DNA of 64,000 nt from Arthrobacter sp. MAHUQ-56 (GTDB lineage Bacteria; Actinomycetota; Actinomycetes; Actinomycetales; Micrococcaceae). Where the stretch lies: the NCBI RefSeq assembly GCF_019710585.1, contig NZ_JAIFZQ010000026.1, positions 121,932-185,931 on the forward strand, given 5' to 3'. Both the position numbers and the translations under genes were made by a program. Below are positions 1 through 7,146 of the stretch, in pieces (the first letter of the stretch is position 1; every line of letters begins with the position of its first letter). Under the pieces are notes generated by a model that made no database searches, had not been told where the DNA came from, and saw only the letters and a list, made by a program, of their open reading frames with translations.

Positions 1-24
1 CGCGGCCCTCTCCCGTTAACAGGT

Positions 25-58
25 GGGTCCGGCTAACACGCGGGTCTGGCTAACACGC
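25..58. repeat. 17-bp tandem repeat, two copies
   Basis: Two adjacent 17-bp units (25-41 and 42-58) read GGGTCCGGCTAACACGC and GGGTCTGGCTAACACGC, differing at one base. They lie outside any gene I can support. No function is evident; a binding site or replication slippage are both possible. Confidence 0.6.
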
Positions 59-102
59 CGGCCCGAACCGCAAGCAGCCTCAACGGAAAGCGGCTTAAAC
101 GC

Positions 103-137
103 CGGTGGGACCCCTCCGTTACGGAGGGGTCCCACCG
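103..137 (-). terminator. Strong hairpin, probable transcription terminator
   Basis: A perfect 16-bp GC-rich stem (103-118 pairing with 122-137) closes on a 3-base TTA loop. It sits 25 bases beyond the stop of the small minus-strand gene, and on that strand is followed by GGCGTTTAAG, a modest T run. It could also end transcription arriving from the left on the plus strand. Confidence 0.65.
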
Positions 138-161
138 GGTTCGTTGCTACCGATGCCTCAT

Positions 162-383
162 CTAGTCGATCTCAACGGCAGCTTTCTCGTGAAGCTTTCC
201 CGTTTCGTCGTGCCAGTCCGAGCTCAACGGCTTGAGCGTTGCCTCGACTGCACGGGCGTGGTGGCCGCAGAACAGCAGCTCACCGCCGGAGGACTCGAGT
301 ACAACCCGGACATACGCCTGAGCTCCGCAACGGTCGCACCGGTCCAGTGCGTTGAGTGTGCGATCTGCCACTGCTGTTGTCAT
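162..383 (-). CDS. DUF7455-type small zinc-ribbon protein
   Basis: A 73-residue protein of unknown function. It carries C-x2-C (CDRCGA) near residue 20 and a second metal-type pair, FCGHH, near residue 40, which together look like a compact zinc-binding ribbon. I recognise it as the DUF7455 family that lies beside parE in actinobacteria; this comes from memory of the family. The start chosen (ATG at 383) has an excellent AAGGAGG about 6 bases upstream; a longer in-frame start at 410 lacks one. It is divergent from parE across a 258-base spacer and is followed by a strong hairpin, so it is probably a single-gene transcript. Confidence 0.75.
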   Translation of the reverse strand: MTTAVADRTLNALDRCDRCGAQAYVRVVLESSGGELLFCGHHARAVEATLKPLSSDWHDETGKLHEKAAVEID

Positions 384-641
384 ATCGGCCTCCTTAGTAG
401 ATCTGTACATCTATATAACCAGCATTCGTATCCAAACCAGCGCAAGGATGGGGCAAGTTCGCTGTCCGCGTATCCACAAGGTTCGGTCAAGAATGGCCCT
501 TCGCAGCACCGCCACGAAAGCTGGTGGCGCGCTGCACACCCGCTTCCGGGTGTGGCAGACGGGCGTGCCGTGCGCGTCCGACTACCCTAGAAGGAGCGGT
601 TTTAGCTCCCGCTTCCACGTCCTCGAAGGAGTTCATCACCA
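384..641. promoter_or_regulatory. Divergent promoter region between the zinc-ribbon gene and parE
   Basis: A 258-base intergenic spacer with no supported gene. For the minus-strand gene there is an AT-rich patch at 405-440 with a weak -35-like TTGGAT and a TATA-rich -10 area. For parE, TACCCT near 583-588 matches TANNNT. Both promoter calls are weak pattern matches. The parE ribosome binding site GAAGGAG is at 625-631. Confidence 0.35.
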
Positions 642-2750
642 GTGGCACCAAGCTCTGAGTACACTGCCCGGCACCTCTCCGTGCTGGAGGGCCTCGAAGC
701 CGTCCGCAAGCGGCCGGGCATGTACATCGGCTCAACCGACTCGCGCGGCCTCATGCACTGCCTCTGGGAAATCATCGACAACTCCGTGGATGAGGCCCTG
801 GCCGGCTTCGGCCACGACATCCGGATCATCCTTCACGCGGACAACTCCGTGGAAATCCACGACGACGGCCGCGGCATTCCCATCGACAAGGAACCCAAGA
901 CCGGGCTCACCGGCGTCGAGGTGGTCTTTACCAAGCTGCACGCAGGCGGAAAGTTCGGCGGCGGTTCCTACACTGCCTCCGGAGGCCTGCACGGCGTCGG
1001 AGCCTCCGTGGTGAACGCCCTGTCCTCCCGTCTTGACGTCGAGGTGGACCGCGGCGGCAAGACGTACCGGATGTCCTTCCGCCGGGGCGAGCCCGGCAGG
1101 TTCAAGGACACCGTATCGCGCCTGGACCCGTCCGCACCTTTCACACCGTTCGTCGAGGACTCCGTCCTGGATGTCGTGGGCAAAGCCAAGAGGGGCGTCA
1201 CAGGCACCCGCATCCGGTACTGGGCCGACCGGCAGATCTTCACCCCGGACGCCAAGTTCTCCTATGACGACCTCGTGGCCCGTGCCCGGCAGACTTCCTT
1301 CCTGGTGCCCGGCCTCAAACTCACCGTGCGGGATGAGCGCAAGTTCCCTGGGACCCCCGGTGAGGCCGGCCCGCACGAGGAGGTCTTCCACCACGACGGC
1401 GGCATCTCCGAATTCGTGGATTTCCTGGCGGCCGATCCTGCCGTCACGGACGTCTGGCGGCTGCACGGTTCGGGCAAGTTCAAGGAGACTGTCCCCGTCC
1501 TGGACGAGCGCGGGCACAGCCAGCTGGCGGAGGTCGAGCGCGACTGCGAAGTGGACGTGGCCCTGCGCTGGGGGATCGGCTACGACAGCACCGTCCGCAG
1601 CTTCGTCAACATCATCTCCACCCCCAAGGGCGGCACGCACCAGTCCGGCTTCGAACAGGCCCTGGTCAAGACGTTCCGCAAGGCAGTGGAAAACAACGCC
1701 CGCAAGCTCAAGGCCGGGAACGACAAAATCGAGAAGGACGACATCTTCGCCGGCCTCACGGCGGTCCTCACCGTCCGGCTCGCCGAGCCGCAGTTCGAGG
1801 GCCAGACCAAGGAGATCCTGGGCACCTCCGCCGTCCGCGCGATCGTGGCCAAAGTGGTGGAGCGGGAAATAACGGCCAAGCTCAGTTCGTCCAACAAGAA
1901 CGACAAGGCCCAGACGGCGCTGCTCCTGGAAAAAATCGTCAGCGAGATGAAGTCGCGCATCTCGGCCCGTGTCCACAAGGAAACCCAGCGCCGAAAGAAC
2001 GCCCTGGAAACTTCCTCGATGCCCACCAAGCTGGCTGACTGCCGCACGGACGACGTCGGACGTTCCGAACTGTTCATCGTGGAAGGCGACTCGGCGCTCG
2101 GAACCGCGAAGCTCGCCCGGTCCTCGGACTTCCAGGCCCTGCTGCCCATCCGCGGCAAGATCCTCAACGTCCAGAAGGCTTCGGTGGGGGACATGCTCTC
2201 CAACGCGGAGTGCGCGGCCCTCATCCAGGTGGTGGGCGCCGGGTCCGGCCGCAGCTTCGACATCAGTGCCGCGCGGTACGGCAAGGTCATCCTCATGACC
2301 GACGCCGACGTGGACGGAGCGCACATCCGTACCCTGCTGCTGACGCTTTTCTTCCGGTACATGCGGCCCATGATCCTCGAAGGCAGGGTGTTCGCCGCGG
2401 TACCGCCCCTGCACCGCGTGGAAGTCATCAATGCGGGCCAAAAGGCCAATGAGATGATCTACACCTACTCGGAGGCCGAACTCCATGTGCTCCTTGCCCG
2501 CCTGGCCAAGGAGGGCAAACGGTACAAGGAACCCATCCAGCGCTACAAGGGCCTGGGCGAGATGGATGCAGAGCAGCTGGCCGAGACCACCATGGACCCG
2601 CGGCACCGCACGCTGCGGAAGGTGGGAATCGAAAACGCCCAGCAGGCGGAGGAGATCTTCGATCTGCTGATGGGTTCGGACGTGTCGCCGCGCAAGGACT
2701 TCATCATCGCCGGAGCATCCAGCCTGGATCGGGAGCGGATCGACGCCTGA
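642..2750 (+). CDS. parE: DNA topoisomerase IV subunit B (ParE)
   Basis: ATPase subunit (702 aa) of a type IIA topoisomerase that decatenates daughter chromosomes with ParC. The GHKL ATPase fold is at the N-terminus: EIIDN at residues 43-47, DDGRGIP at 74-80 and GGLHGVG at 114-120. The TOPRIM domain follows, with ELFIVEGDSALG near 475 and the metal-binding DADVDGAHI near 552, then the C-terminal QRYKGLGEM. GTG start with GAAGGAG about 10 bases upstream. GyrB is very similar; ParE is preferred because there is no dnaA/recF neighbourhood and a matching A subunit lies 10 kb downstream facing it, as in Streptomyces. Confidence 0.9.
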   Translation: MAPSSEYTARHLSVLEGLEAVRKRPGMYIGSTDSRGLMHCLWEIIDNSVDEALAGFGHDIRIILHADNSVEIHDDGRGIPIDKEPKTGLTGVEVVFTKLHAGGKFGGGSYTASGGLHGVGASVVNALSSRLDVEVDRGGKTYRMSFRRGEPGRFKDTVSRLDPSAPFTPFVEDSVLDVVGKAKRGVTGTRIRYWADRQIFTPDAKFSYDDLVARARQTSFLVPGLKLTVRDERKFPGTPGEAGPHEEVFHHDGGISEFVDFLAADPAVTDVWRLHGSGKFKETVPVLDERGHSQLAEVERDCEVDVALRWGIGYDSTVRSFVNIISTPKGGTHQSGFEQALVKTFRKAVENNARKLKAGNDKIEKDDIFAGLTAVLTVRLAEPQFEGQTKEILGTSAVRAIVAKVVEREITAKLSSSNKNDKAQTALLLEKIVSEMKSRISARVHKETQRRKNALETSSMPTKLADCRTDDVGRSELFIVEGDSALGTAKLARSSDFQALLPIRGKILNVQKASVGDMLSNAECAALIQVVGAGSGRSFDISAARYGKVILMTDADVDGAHIRTLLLTLFFRYMRPMILEGRVFAAVPPLHRVEVINAGQKANEMIYTYSEAELHVLLARLAKEGKRYKEPIQRYKGLGEMDAEQLAETTMDPRHRTLRKVGIENAQQAEEIFDLLMGSDVSPRKDFIIAGASSLDRERIDA

Positions 2751-2835
2751 CGGGCGTCGGGGCCAGGACGGCGGGTTTGTCGGAGCCGGGATGCCGGCAA
2801 GCCCAGCCACCGGCTTGAAGCACGACGACGGCAGT

Positions 2836-3828
2836 TCAGCCGAGCAGCCCGGGAACCACCAGCAGGGCAGTGGGAAGCGCCAGCAGCAGGGCCGAGCATG
2901 CCAGCACGAGGCCACGGGCGGCGGCAGGGAGCTGCGGCTGGGGTGACAGCAGGCGGCTGACCCGGGATGCGGTGGTACGGACCGCGTCCGCACCGGGGCC
3001 GCCTGGGCCGGTTTCCAGGCTCGACAACGCGAGGCCAGGCGAGGCGGGCCGGAGTTCACCGGCTGCCGGGCTTCCGGCCGATCCGCTGGCGACGATGGCG
3101 ATGGCCTTGATGAGTGTGGCCTTGCTTTCGGTCTTCAAAGCGACGTCGTCGGCCAGCATTTCGATCAGCGAGTTGACGGACTCCTGCGCCAGCCGGGTGG
3201 TGGGAAGCCACGGGAGGGCCTGCCGCCAGGCCGCGAAGGCCCAGAGGAGCAGGTGATGCCGCTGGCTGAGGTGGGCATTTTCGTGGCTGATGACGGCGCG
3301 CAGTTCGGCCGGCTCAAGGGCTGCCATCAGCCCGTCGGACAGGACGGTCACGGAGCGGGCGCCGCCGGGGAGGCAATAGGCGACAGGGGAGTCGTGGCTG
3401 ATGACCAGTGTTCCCGCGTCCTGCCCCGACGGCGAAGCCAGCAGGGTCAGCAGTTCGCGGTGCCGCCGCCGCTGCCGCTGGATCTTGTAGTAGGTCAGCA
3501 GCAGGGTAAAAACGAGGTGCGCCGTGAGCAGGGCCGCGGCGGACAGCGCAAAGATGTGCCAGAACCCCAGGGCGGTGGTGGGTGCATTGAAGAGAACCAT
3601 GCCCGCCAGCGCCCGGAGTCCGGCGATCAGGTTGTCGCCGACCGGTTCCAGGCCATAGACCAGCATGGCACCGATCATGGACAGCCCACCGGCGAGTGCG
3701 ATCGCCTGCCACAGGAGCATGGCCGTGAACGGCGAGCGCGCAGGCCATTGCGCCTTCGACAGGAGGATCGGCACCGGCCAGGCCAGGATTATTGCAAGGA
3801 CCGCCAGCAGGTATGAGGCCCAGAACAT
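2836..3828 (-). CDS. M56 family membrane zinc metallopeptidase (BlaR1-like, no sensor domain)
   Basis: A 330-residue integral membrane peptidase. Hydrophobic segments are at about 4-24, 35-58, 72-80 and 90-114, and a final one is at 305-328. The gluzincin zinc motif HENAH is at 182-186, with the probable third ligand E223 in EMLADD. In the BlaR1/MecR1 family such a protease inactivates the paired BlaI repressor after a signal. Unlike staphylococcal BlaR1 there is no extracellular penicillin-binding domain, so the signal is probably not a beta-lactam. It starts 6 bases after the blaI-like gene, so the two are co-transcribed. The long antisense ORF opposite its 3' end is a shadow. Confidence 0.85.
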   Translation of the reverse strand: MFWASYLLAVLAIILAWPVPILLSKAQWPARSPFTAMLLWQAIALAGGLSMIGAMLVYGLEPVGDNLIAGLRALAGMVLFNAPTTALGFWHIFALSAAALLTAHLVFTLLLTYYKIQRQRRRHRELLTLLASPSGQDAGTLVISHDSPVAYCLPGGARSVTVLSDGLMAALEPAELRAVISHENAHLSQRHHLLLWAFAAWRQALPWLPTTRLAQESVNSLIEMLADDVALKTESKATLIKAIAIVASGSAGSPAAGELRPASPGLALSSLETGPGGPGADAVRTTASRVSRLLSPQPQLPAAARGLVLACSALLLALPTALLVVPGLLG

Positions 3829-3834
3829 GGTCCG

Positions 3835-4218
3835 CTACGCGTGGCCAAGCAGCTTGCGCAGTGTTTCAGCTTCACCTTCGGAGACGGACCCAATAAACCG
3901 CGCCAGCACCGCTTCACGGTCCGGTGCGGAACCCAGGACCTCGTGCATCAGTTCGGCAGTGTGGTCCGCGCGGCTCGACACTGCCTGGTACCGGTGCGGG
4001 CGGGTGCCGCGTTCGCGTTCCACCAGGCCCTTCTTTTCCAGCCGTGAGAGCACCGTGAGTACGGTGGTGACGGCCAGTTCCTTGCCCTCATGGCCAGGGC
4101 CGCCCTGCGCCGCCGACGTCCGGGCCAGCTGGTCCCTCAGGGTATTGGCCGTAGCCGCTTCCTGGCCCGCCCAGAGCAGGTCCATCACTGCCCGTTCCAG
4201 TTCACCAAGACTAGCCAT
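3835..4218 (-). CDS. BlaI/MecI/CopY family transcriptional repressor
   Basis: A 127-residue winged-helix repressor. The N-terminal half (about 4-78) shows the family pattern LGELERAVMDLLW, then VTTVLTVLSRLEKKGLVERERG as the recognition helix and wing; the C-terminal helices form the dimer. Family members bind TACA-type inverted repeats and are inactivated through a partner M56 protease, encoded next here. A ribosome binding site (AAGGAAA) precedes the ATG. One 17-bp inverted repeat lies about 100 bases upstream, and two more copies lie in front of cydA. From this I infer that the repressor controls itself and the cytochrome bd operon. Confidence 0.88.
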   Translation of the reverse strand: MASLGELERAVMDLLWAGQEAATANTLRDQLARTSAAQGGPGHEGKELAVTTVLTVLSRLEKKGLVERERGTRPHRYQAVSSRADHTAELMHEVLGSAPDREAVLARFIGSVSEGEAETLRKLLGHA

Positions 4219-4321
4219 AGCACTTTTCCTTTGTATCCCCGCACCGGCCGCCCTTCAGCGTCCGATGACTTCACGCGGTTGTTCAACTACAGAACTAAAT
4301 TTACCCGGAAACCGCCCCACT

Positions 4322-4338
4322 TTCTACACCGGGTAGAA
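4322..4338. promoter_or_regulatory. Putative BlaI operator O1
   Basis: Perfect inverted repeat TTCTACACCGGGTAGAA: 6-base arms TTCTAC/GTAGAA around 5 bases. It lies on the blaI side of the divergent region, overlapping the place where a -35 element for the blaI-like gene would be expected. It is probably the autoregulatory site. Confidence 0.7.
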
Positions 4339-4410
4339 CATCTGGCGTGCCGCGCCCGTCCGCGCCATCCTTGGAAGGGGGCACTTCCGGTTTTACCGCC
4401 GCCAGACATG

Positions 4411-4427
4411 TTCTACACTTTGTAGAA
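4411..4427. promoter_or_regulatory. Putative BlaI operator O2
   Basis: Perfect inverted repeat TTCTACACTTTGTAGAA with the same arms and 5-base spacer as the other two copies. It contains TACA-3-TGTA, the core typical of BlaI/MecI sites. It lies 55 bases before the cydA start, within the likely cydA promoter; TAGAGT at 4430-4435 is a possible -10. Confidence 0.75.
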
Positions 4428-4434
4428 GTTAGAG

Positions 4435-4451
4435 TTCTACGGAACGTAGAA
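4435..4451. promoter_or_regulatory. Putative BlaI operator O3
   Basis: Perfect inverted repeat TTCTACGGAACGTAGAA, centred 24 bases from O2. It would cover the region just after the predicted cydA -10, so binding would block initiation. Same arms as O1 and O2, different spacer bases. Confidence 0.75.
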
Positions 4452-4481
4452 GAACTGCATTGCCTAACAGTAGGGACTGCC

Positions 4482-6080
4482 TTGGACGCCTTGGAAATCG
4501 CACGCTGGCAATTCGGCATCACCACCGTCTACCACTTCATGATGGTGCCGCTGACCATTGGACTCGGCCTGGTGGTCGCCGTCATCCAGACCGCCTGGTA
4601 CCGCACCGGCAAGCCCGAGTACCTCCGCATGACGAAGTTCTGGGGAAAGCTGTTCCTCATCAACTTCATCATGGGCGTGGCCACCGGCATCGTCCAGGAG
4701 TTCCAGTTCGGGATGGCGTGGAGCGAGTACAGCCGCTTCGTGGGTGACGTCTTCGGCGCCCCGCTGGCACTTGAGGCCCTGCTGGCGTTCTTCGTCGAAT
4801 CCACGTTCCTGGGCCTGTGGATCTTCGGCTGGAAGCAGCTCAAGCCCGCCATCCACCTCGCCTGCCTGTGGGTGGCGGTCATTGGGTCGGCGCTCTCCGC
4901 CTACTTCATCATCGTGGCGAACAGCTGGATGCAGCACCCTGTAGGGGTGGAAATGATCAACGGCCGGCCGGTGATGACCGACGCCTGGGCCGTCTTCACC
5001 AACAACACCGCCCTGGTGGCCGTCCCGCACACCCTGTTCGGCGCCCTCGCCGTGGCCGGCGGCTTCCTGCTGGGCATCGCCTGGTACCACCTGTGGCGGA
5101 GGCGGCACGACGGCGTGGACACGGTGGGTGCCGACGGCCGGGTGGTCCCCGGCGAAGACGCCCGCATCCCGGGCCGTGACCGCGCCGACCACAATGTGTG
5201 GATCCGCTCCCTGCGGATCGGCGCAGTGGTGGCCATGATCTCGTTCGCCGGCACCGCCGTCACCGGCGACCTCCAGGGCAAGCTGATGTTCCAGCAACAG
5301 CCCATGAAGATGGCCGCCGCGGAAGCCGCCTGCCATGACGGCACCGGCTTCTCCATCCTGAGCGTGGGCAACGTGGGCTCGAAGAACTGCGACGACGTCG
5401 TGGCAGTGATCGAAGTCCCCGGCATCCTCTCCTTCCTGGCCAAGGGCGATTTCACCACCGAGGTCAAGGGCGTCAACAGCCTGCTGCCCGAGTACAAGGC
5501 GAACTACGGAACGCACCTGCCGGACAACCCGATCTACGGCGAGCGCGCGGGCCAGGAAATCCAGTACGTACCCGTCATGGAAGTCACCTACTGGGGATTC
5601 CGGATGATGATCGGCTTCGGCGGCCTCGCCGCCCTCGCGGCACTGGTGGCCCTCTGGGTCACCCGCAAGGGGACGGTGCCGGAATCGCGCTGGCTGATGC
5701 GGCTTGCAGTCTTTGGCATCCTGGCCCCCTTCGGCGCCAATGCCGCCGGGTGGATCTTCACCGAGATGGGCCGCCAGCCCTTCGTGGTGGCCCCCAACCC
5801 CGATCCCAGCGGCATCGACCAGGTGTTCATGTTCACCGCCGCTGCCGTGTCACCCGGCGTCTCCGCAGGGGAGCTGATTGCCTCCCTGGTGGCCCTGACC
5901 GCCGTCTACGCCGTCCTCCTGGTGGTGGAAGTGAAACTGCTGGTCAAGTACATCCGCGGCGGCGTAGTTTCCGCGATGCCCGAGCTCGGCCACGCACCCG
6001 CGGACGAAAACGAGGACCAGACGCCCGGCGGCACCGGGGGAGCCAAACCGGCCGACGACGTCCTGGCCTTCGCCTACTAG
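4482..6080 (+). CDS. cydA: Cytochrome bd ubiquinol oxidase subunit I (CydA)
   Basis: Large subunit (532 aa) of the membrane quinol:O2 oxidoreductase that gives high-affinity respiration. Translation from TTG 4482 gives the family start MDALEIARWQFGITTVYH with haem ligand H18, then FFVEST (conserved Glu), VPHTLFG (haem His) and the C-terminal GRQPFVV signature. An upstream in-frame start at 4347 is possible, but the leader it adds is not CydA-like and would include operators O2 and O3, so TTG is preferred. The ribosome binding site is weak (AGTAGGGA). First gene of cydA-cydB-cydDC and probably repressed by the divergent BlaI-like protein. Confidence 0.92.
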   Translation: MDALEIARWQFGITTVYHFMMVPLTIGLGLVVAVIQTAWYRTGKPEYLRMTKFWGKLFLINFIMGVATGIVQEFQFGMAWSEYSRFVGDVFGAPLALEALLAFFVESTFLGLWIFGWKQLKPAIHLACLWVAVIGSALSAYFIIVANSWMQHPVGVEMINGRPVMTDAWAVFTNNTALVAVPHTLFGALAVAGGFLLGIAWYHLWRRRHDGVDTVGADGRVVPGEDARIPGRDRADHNVWIRSLRIGAVVAMISFAGTAVTGDLQGKLMFQQQPMKMAAAEAACHDGTGFSILSVGNVGSKNCDDVVAVIEVPGILSFLAKGDFTTEVKGVNSLLPEYKANYGTHLPDNPIYGERAGQEIQYVPVMEVTYWGFRMMIGFGGLAALAALVALWVTRKGTVPESRWLMRLAVFGILAPFGANAAGWIFTEMGRQPFVVAPNPDPSGIDQVFMFTAAAVSPGVSAGELIASLVALTAVYAVLLVVEVKLLVKYIRGGVVSAMPELGHAPADENEDQTPGGTGGAKPADDVLAFAY

Positions 6081-6095
6081 CAGAGGAAACGAACA

Positions 6096-7145
6096 ATGGA
6101 ACTGCTTCCCACCATATGGTTCATCGCCATCGCAGTGCTGTGGACCGGCTACCTCTTCCTGGAGGGCTTCGACCTGGGCGTCGGGATGCTGATGAAGGCC
6201 TTCGCCCGCAACAACACCGAACGCCGGGTGCTCCTGAACACCATTGGGCCGGTCTGGGACGGCAACGAGGTGTGGCTCCTGACCGCGGGCGGCGCCACTT
6301 TCGCCGCCTTCCCGCTCTGGTACGCCTCGCTGTTTTCGGCCCTGTACCTGCCGCTGCTGGTGGTGCTGCTCGCCCTGATCTTCCGCGCGGTCGCGTTCGA
6401 ATACCGGGGCAAGGTGGACACCGACAGCTGGCGCAACCGCTGGGACTGGGCCATCGCGCTGGGCTCGCTCTTTGCGGCCTTCGGCGTGGGCGCCGCCCTG
6501 GCGCTGACCACCACGGGGCTGCCCCTGAATGCGAACGGTGACCGTGAGGGCGGTCCGCTGGCCTGGTTCAGCGGCTATGCAGTGCTGGGCGGGCTCGCGG
6601 TGGTGGGCTTCTCCCTGCTGCATGCCCTGGCCTTCCTTGCCCTCAAGACCGACGGTGAAGTCCGCCACCGCGCCCGGCAGTGGTTCGTCCGCCTCCTGCC
6701 GGTCCTGCTCCTGCCCATCGCGGCCTGGGCCCTCGCCATCCAGTTCATGGACGGCAAGCCCTGGACGTGGGCCGCCGTCGTCCTGGCCGTGGCGGCCGCT
6801 GCCACCGCATGGCTGCTGGCCCGCAACGGTTCGGAAGGCCGCGCGTTCCTGGCCCTGGGCGCGTTCCTGGTCCTGGGCACCGCCTCAATCTTCGGCGCCG
6901 TGTTCCCGGTGGTGCTGCCCTCCACCGTGGACAGCGCCTTCGACCTCACCGTTTCCAACGCGTCCTCCTCGGACTACACGCTGGGGCTGATGAGCGTGGT
7001 CGCGGCCTTCGGCCTGCCGCTGGTGATCGCCTACCAGGCCTGGACCTACTGGGTCTTCCGCCGCCGGGTCAGCGCCGCCTCCATTCCCGAGGCACACAGC
7101 TTCCTCCCGGCGATCGCCGCCAGGGCCTTCACCACCAAGGGCTGA
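6096..7145 (+). CDS. cydB: Cytochrome bd oxidase subunit II (CydB)
   Basis: Second membrane subunit (349 aa) of the bd oxidase. The start MELLPTIWFIAIAVLWTGYL leads straight into the signature GFDLGVGML at about 25-33; GPVWDGNEVWL follows and multiple transmembrane helices run to the C-terminus. It lies 15 bases after cydA with a good ribosome binding site (AGAGGAAACG) and ends 1 base before cydDC, so the operon is tightly coupled. It has no redox cofactor ligands of its own in known structures; it pairs with CydA. Confidence 0.92.
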   Translation: MELLPTIWFIAIAVLWTGYLFLEGFDLGVGMLMKAFARNNTERRVLLNTIGPVWDGNEVWLLTAGGATFAAFPLWYASLFSALYLPLLVVLLALIFRAVAFEYRGKVDTDSWRNRWDWAIALGSLFAAFGVGAALALTTTGLPLNANGDREGGPLAWFSGYAVLGGLAVVGFSLLHALAFLALKTDGEVRHRARQWFVRLLPVLLLPIAAWALAIQFMDGKPWTWAAVVLAVAAAATAWLLARNGSEGRAFLALGAFLVLGTASIFGAVFPVVLPSTVDSAFDLTVSNASSSDYTLGLMSVVAAFGLPLVIAYQAWTYWVFRRRVSAASIPEAHSFLPAIAARAFTTKG

Positions 7146-7146
7146 C

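Noticed and set aside
2..19. Possible last codons of an upstream gene (ending TAA at 17-19)
   Set aside because: Only five codons are visible and they match no family I can name, including the sigma factor often found near parE.
130..150. GGTTCG resembling a tRNA T-loop
   Set aside because: It is part of the right arm region of the hairpin, and no tRNA stems or acceptor ends surround it.
732..3059. 775-codon open frame on the minus strand opposite parE
   Set aside because: It is the antisense shadow of a clear ParE gene in GC-rich DNA; its translation shows no domain and it would overlap the real M56 gene.
4347..4481. Longer cydA start at 4347
   Set aside because: It would put two of the three operators inside the coding region and add an N-terminus that no CydA has; the family start follows TTG 4482.
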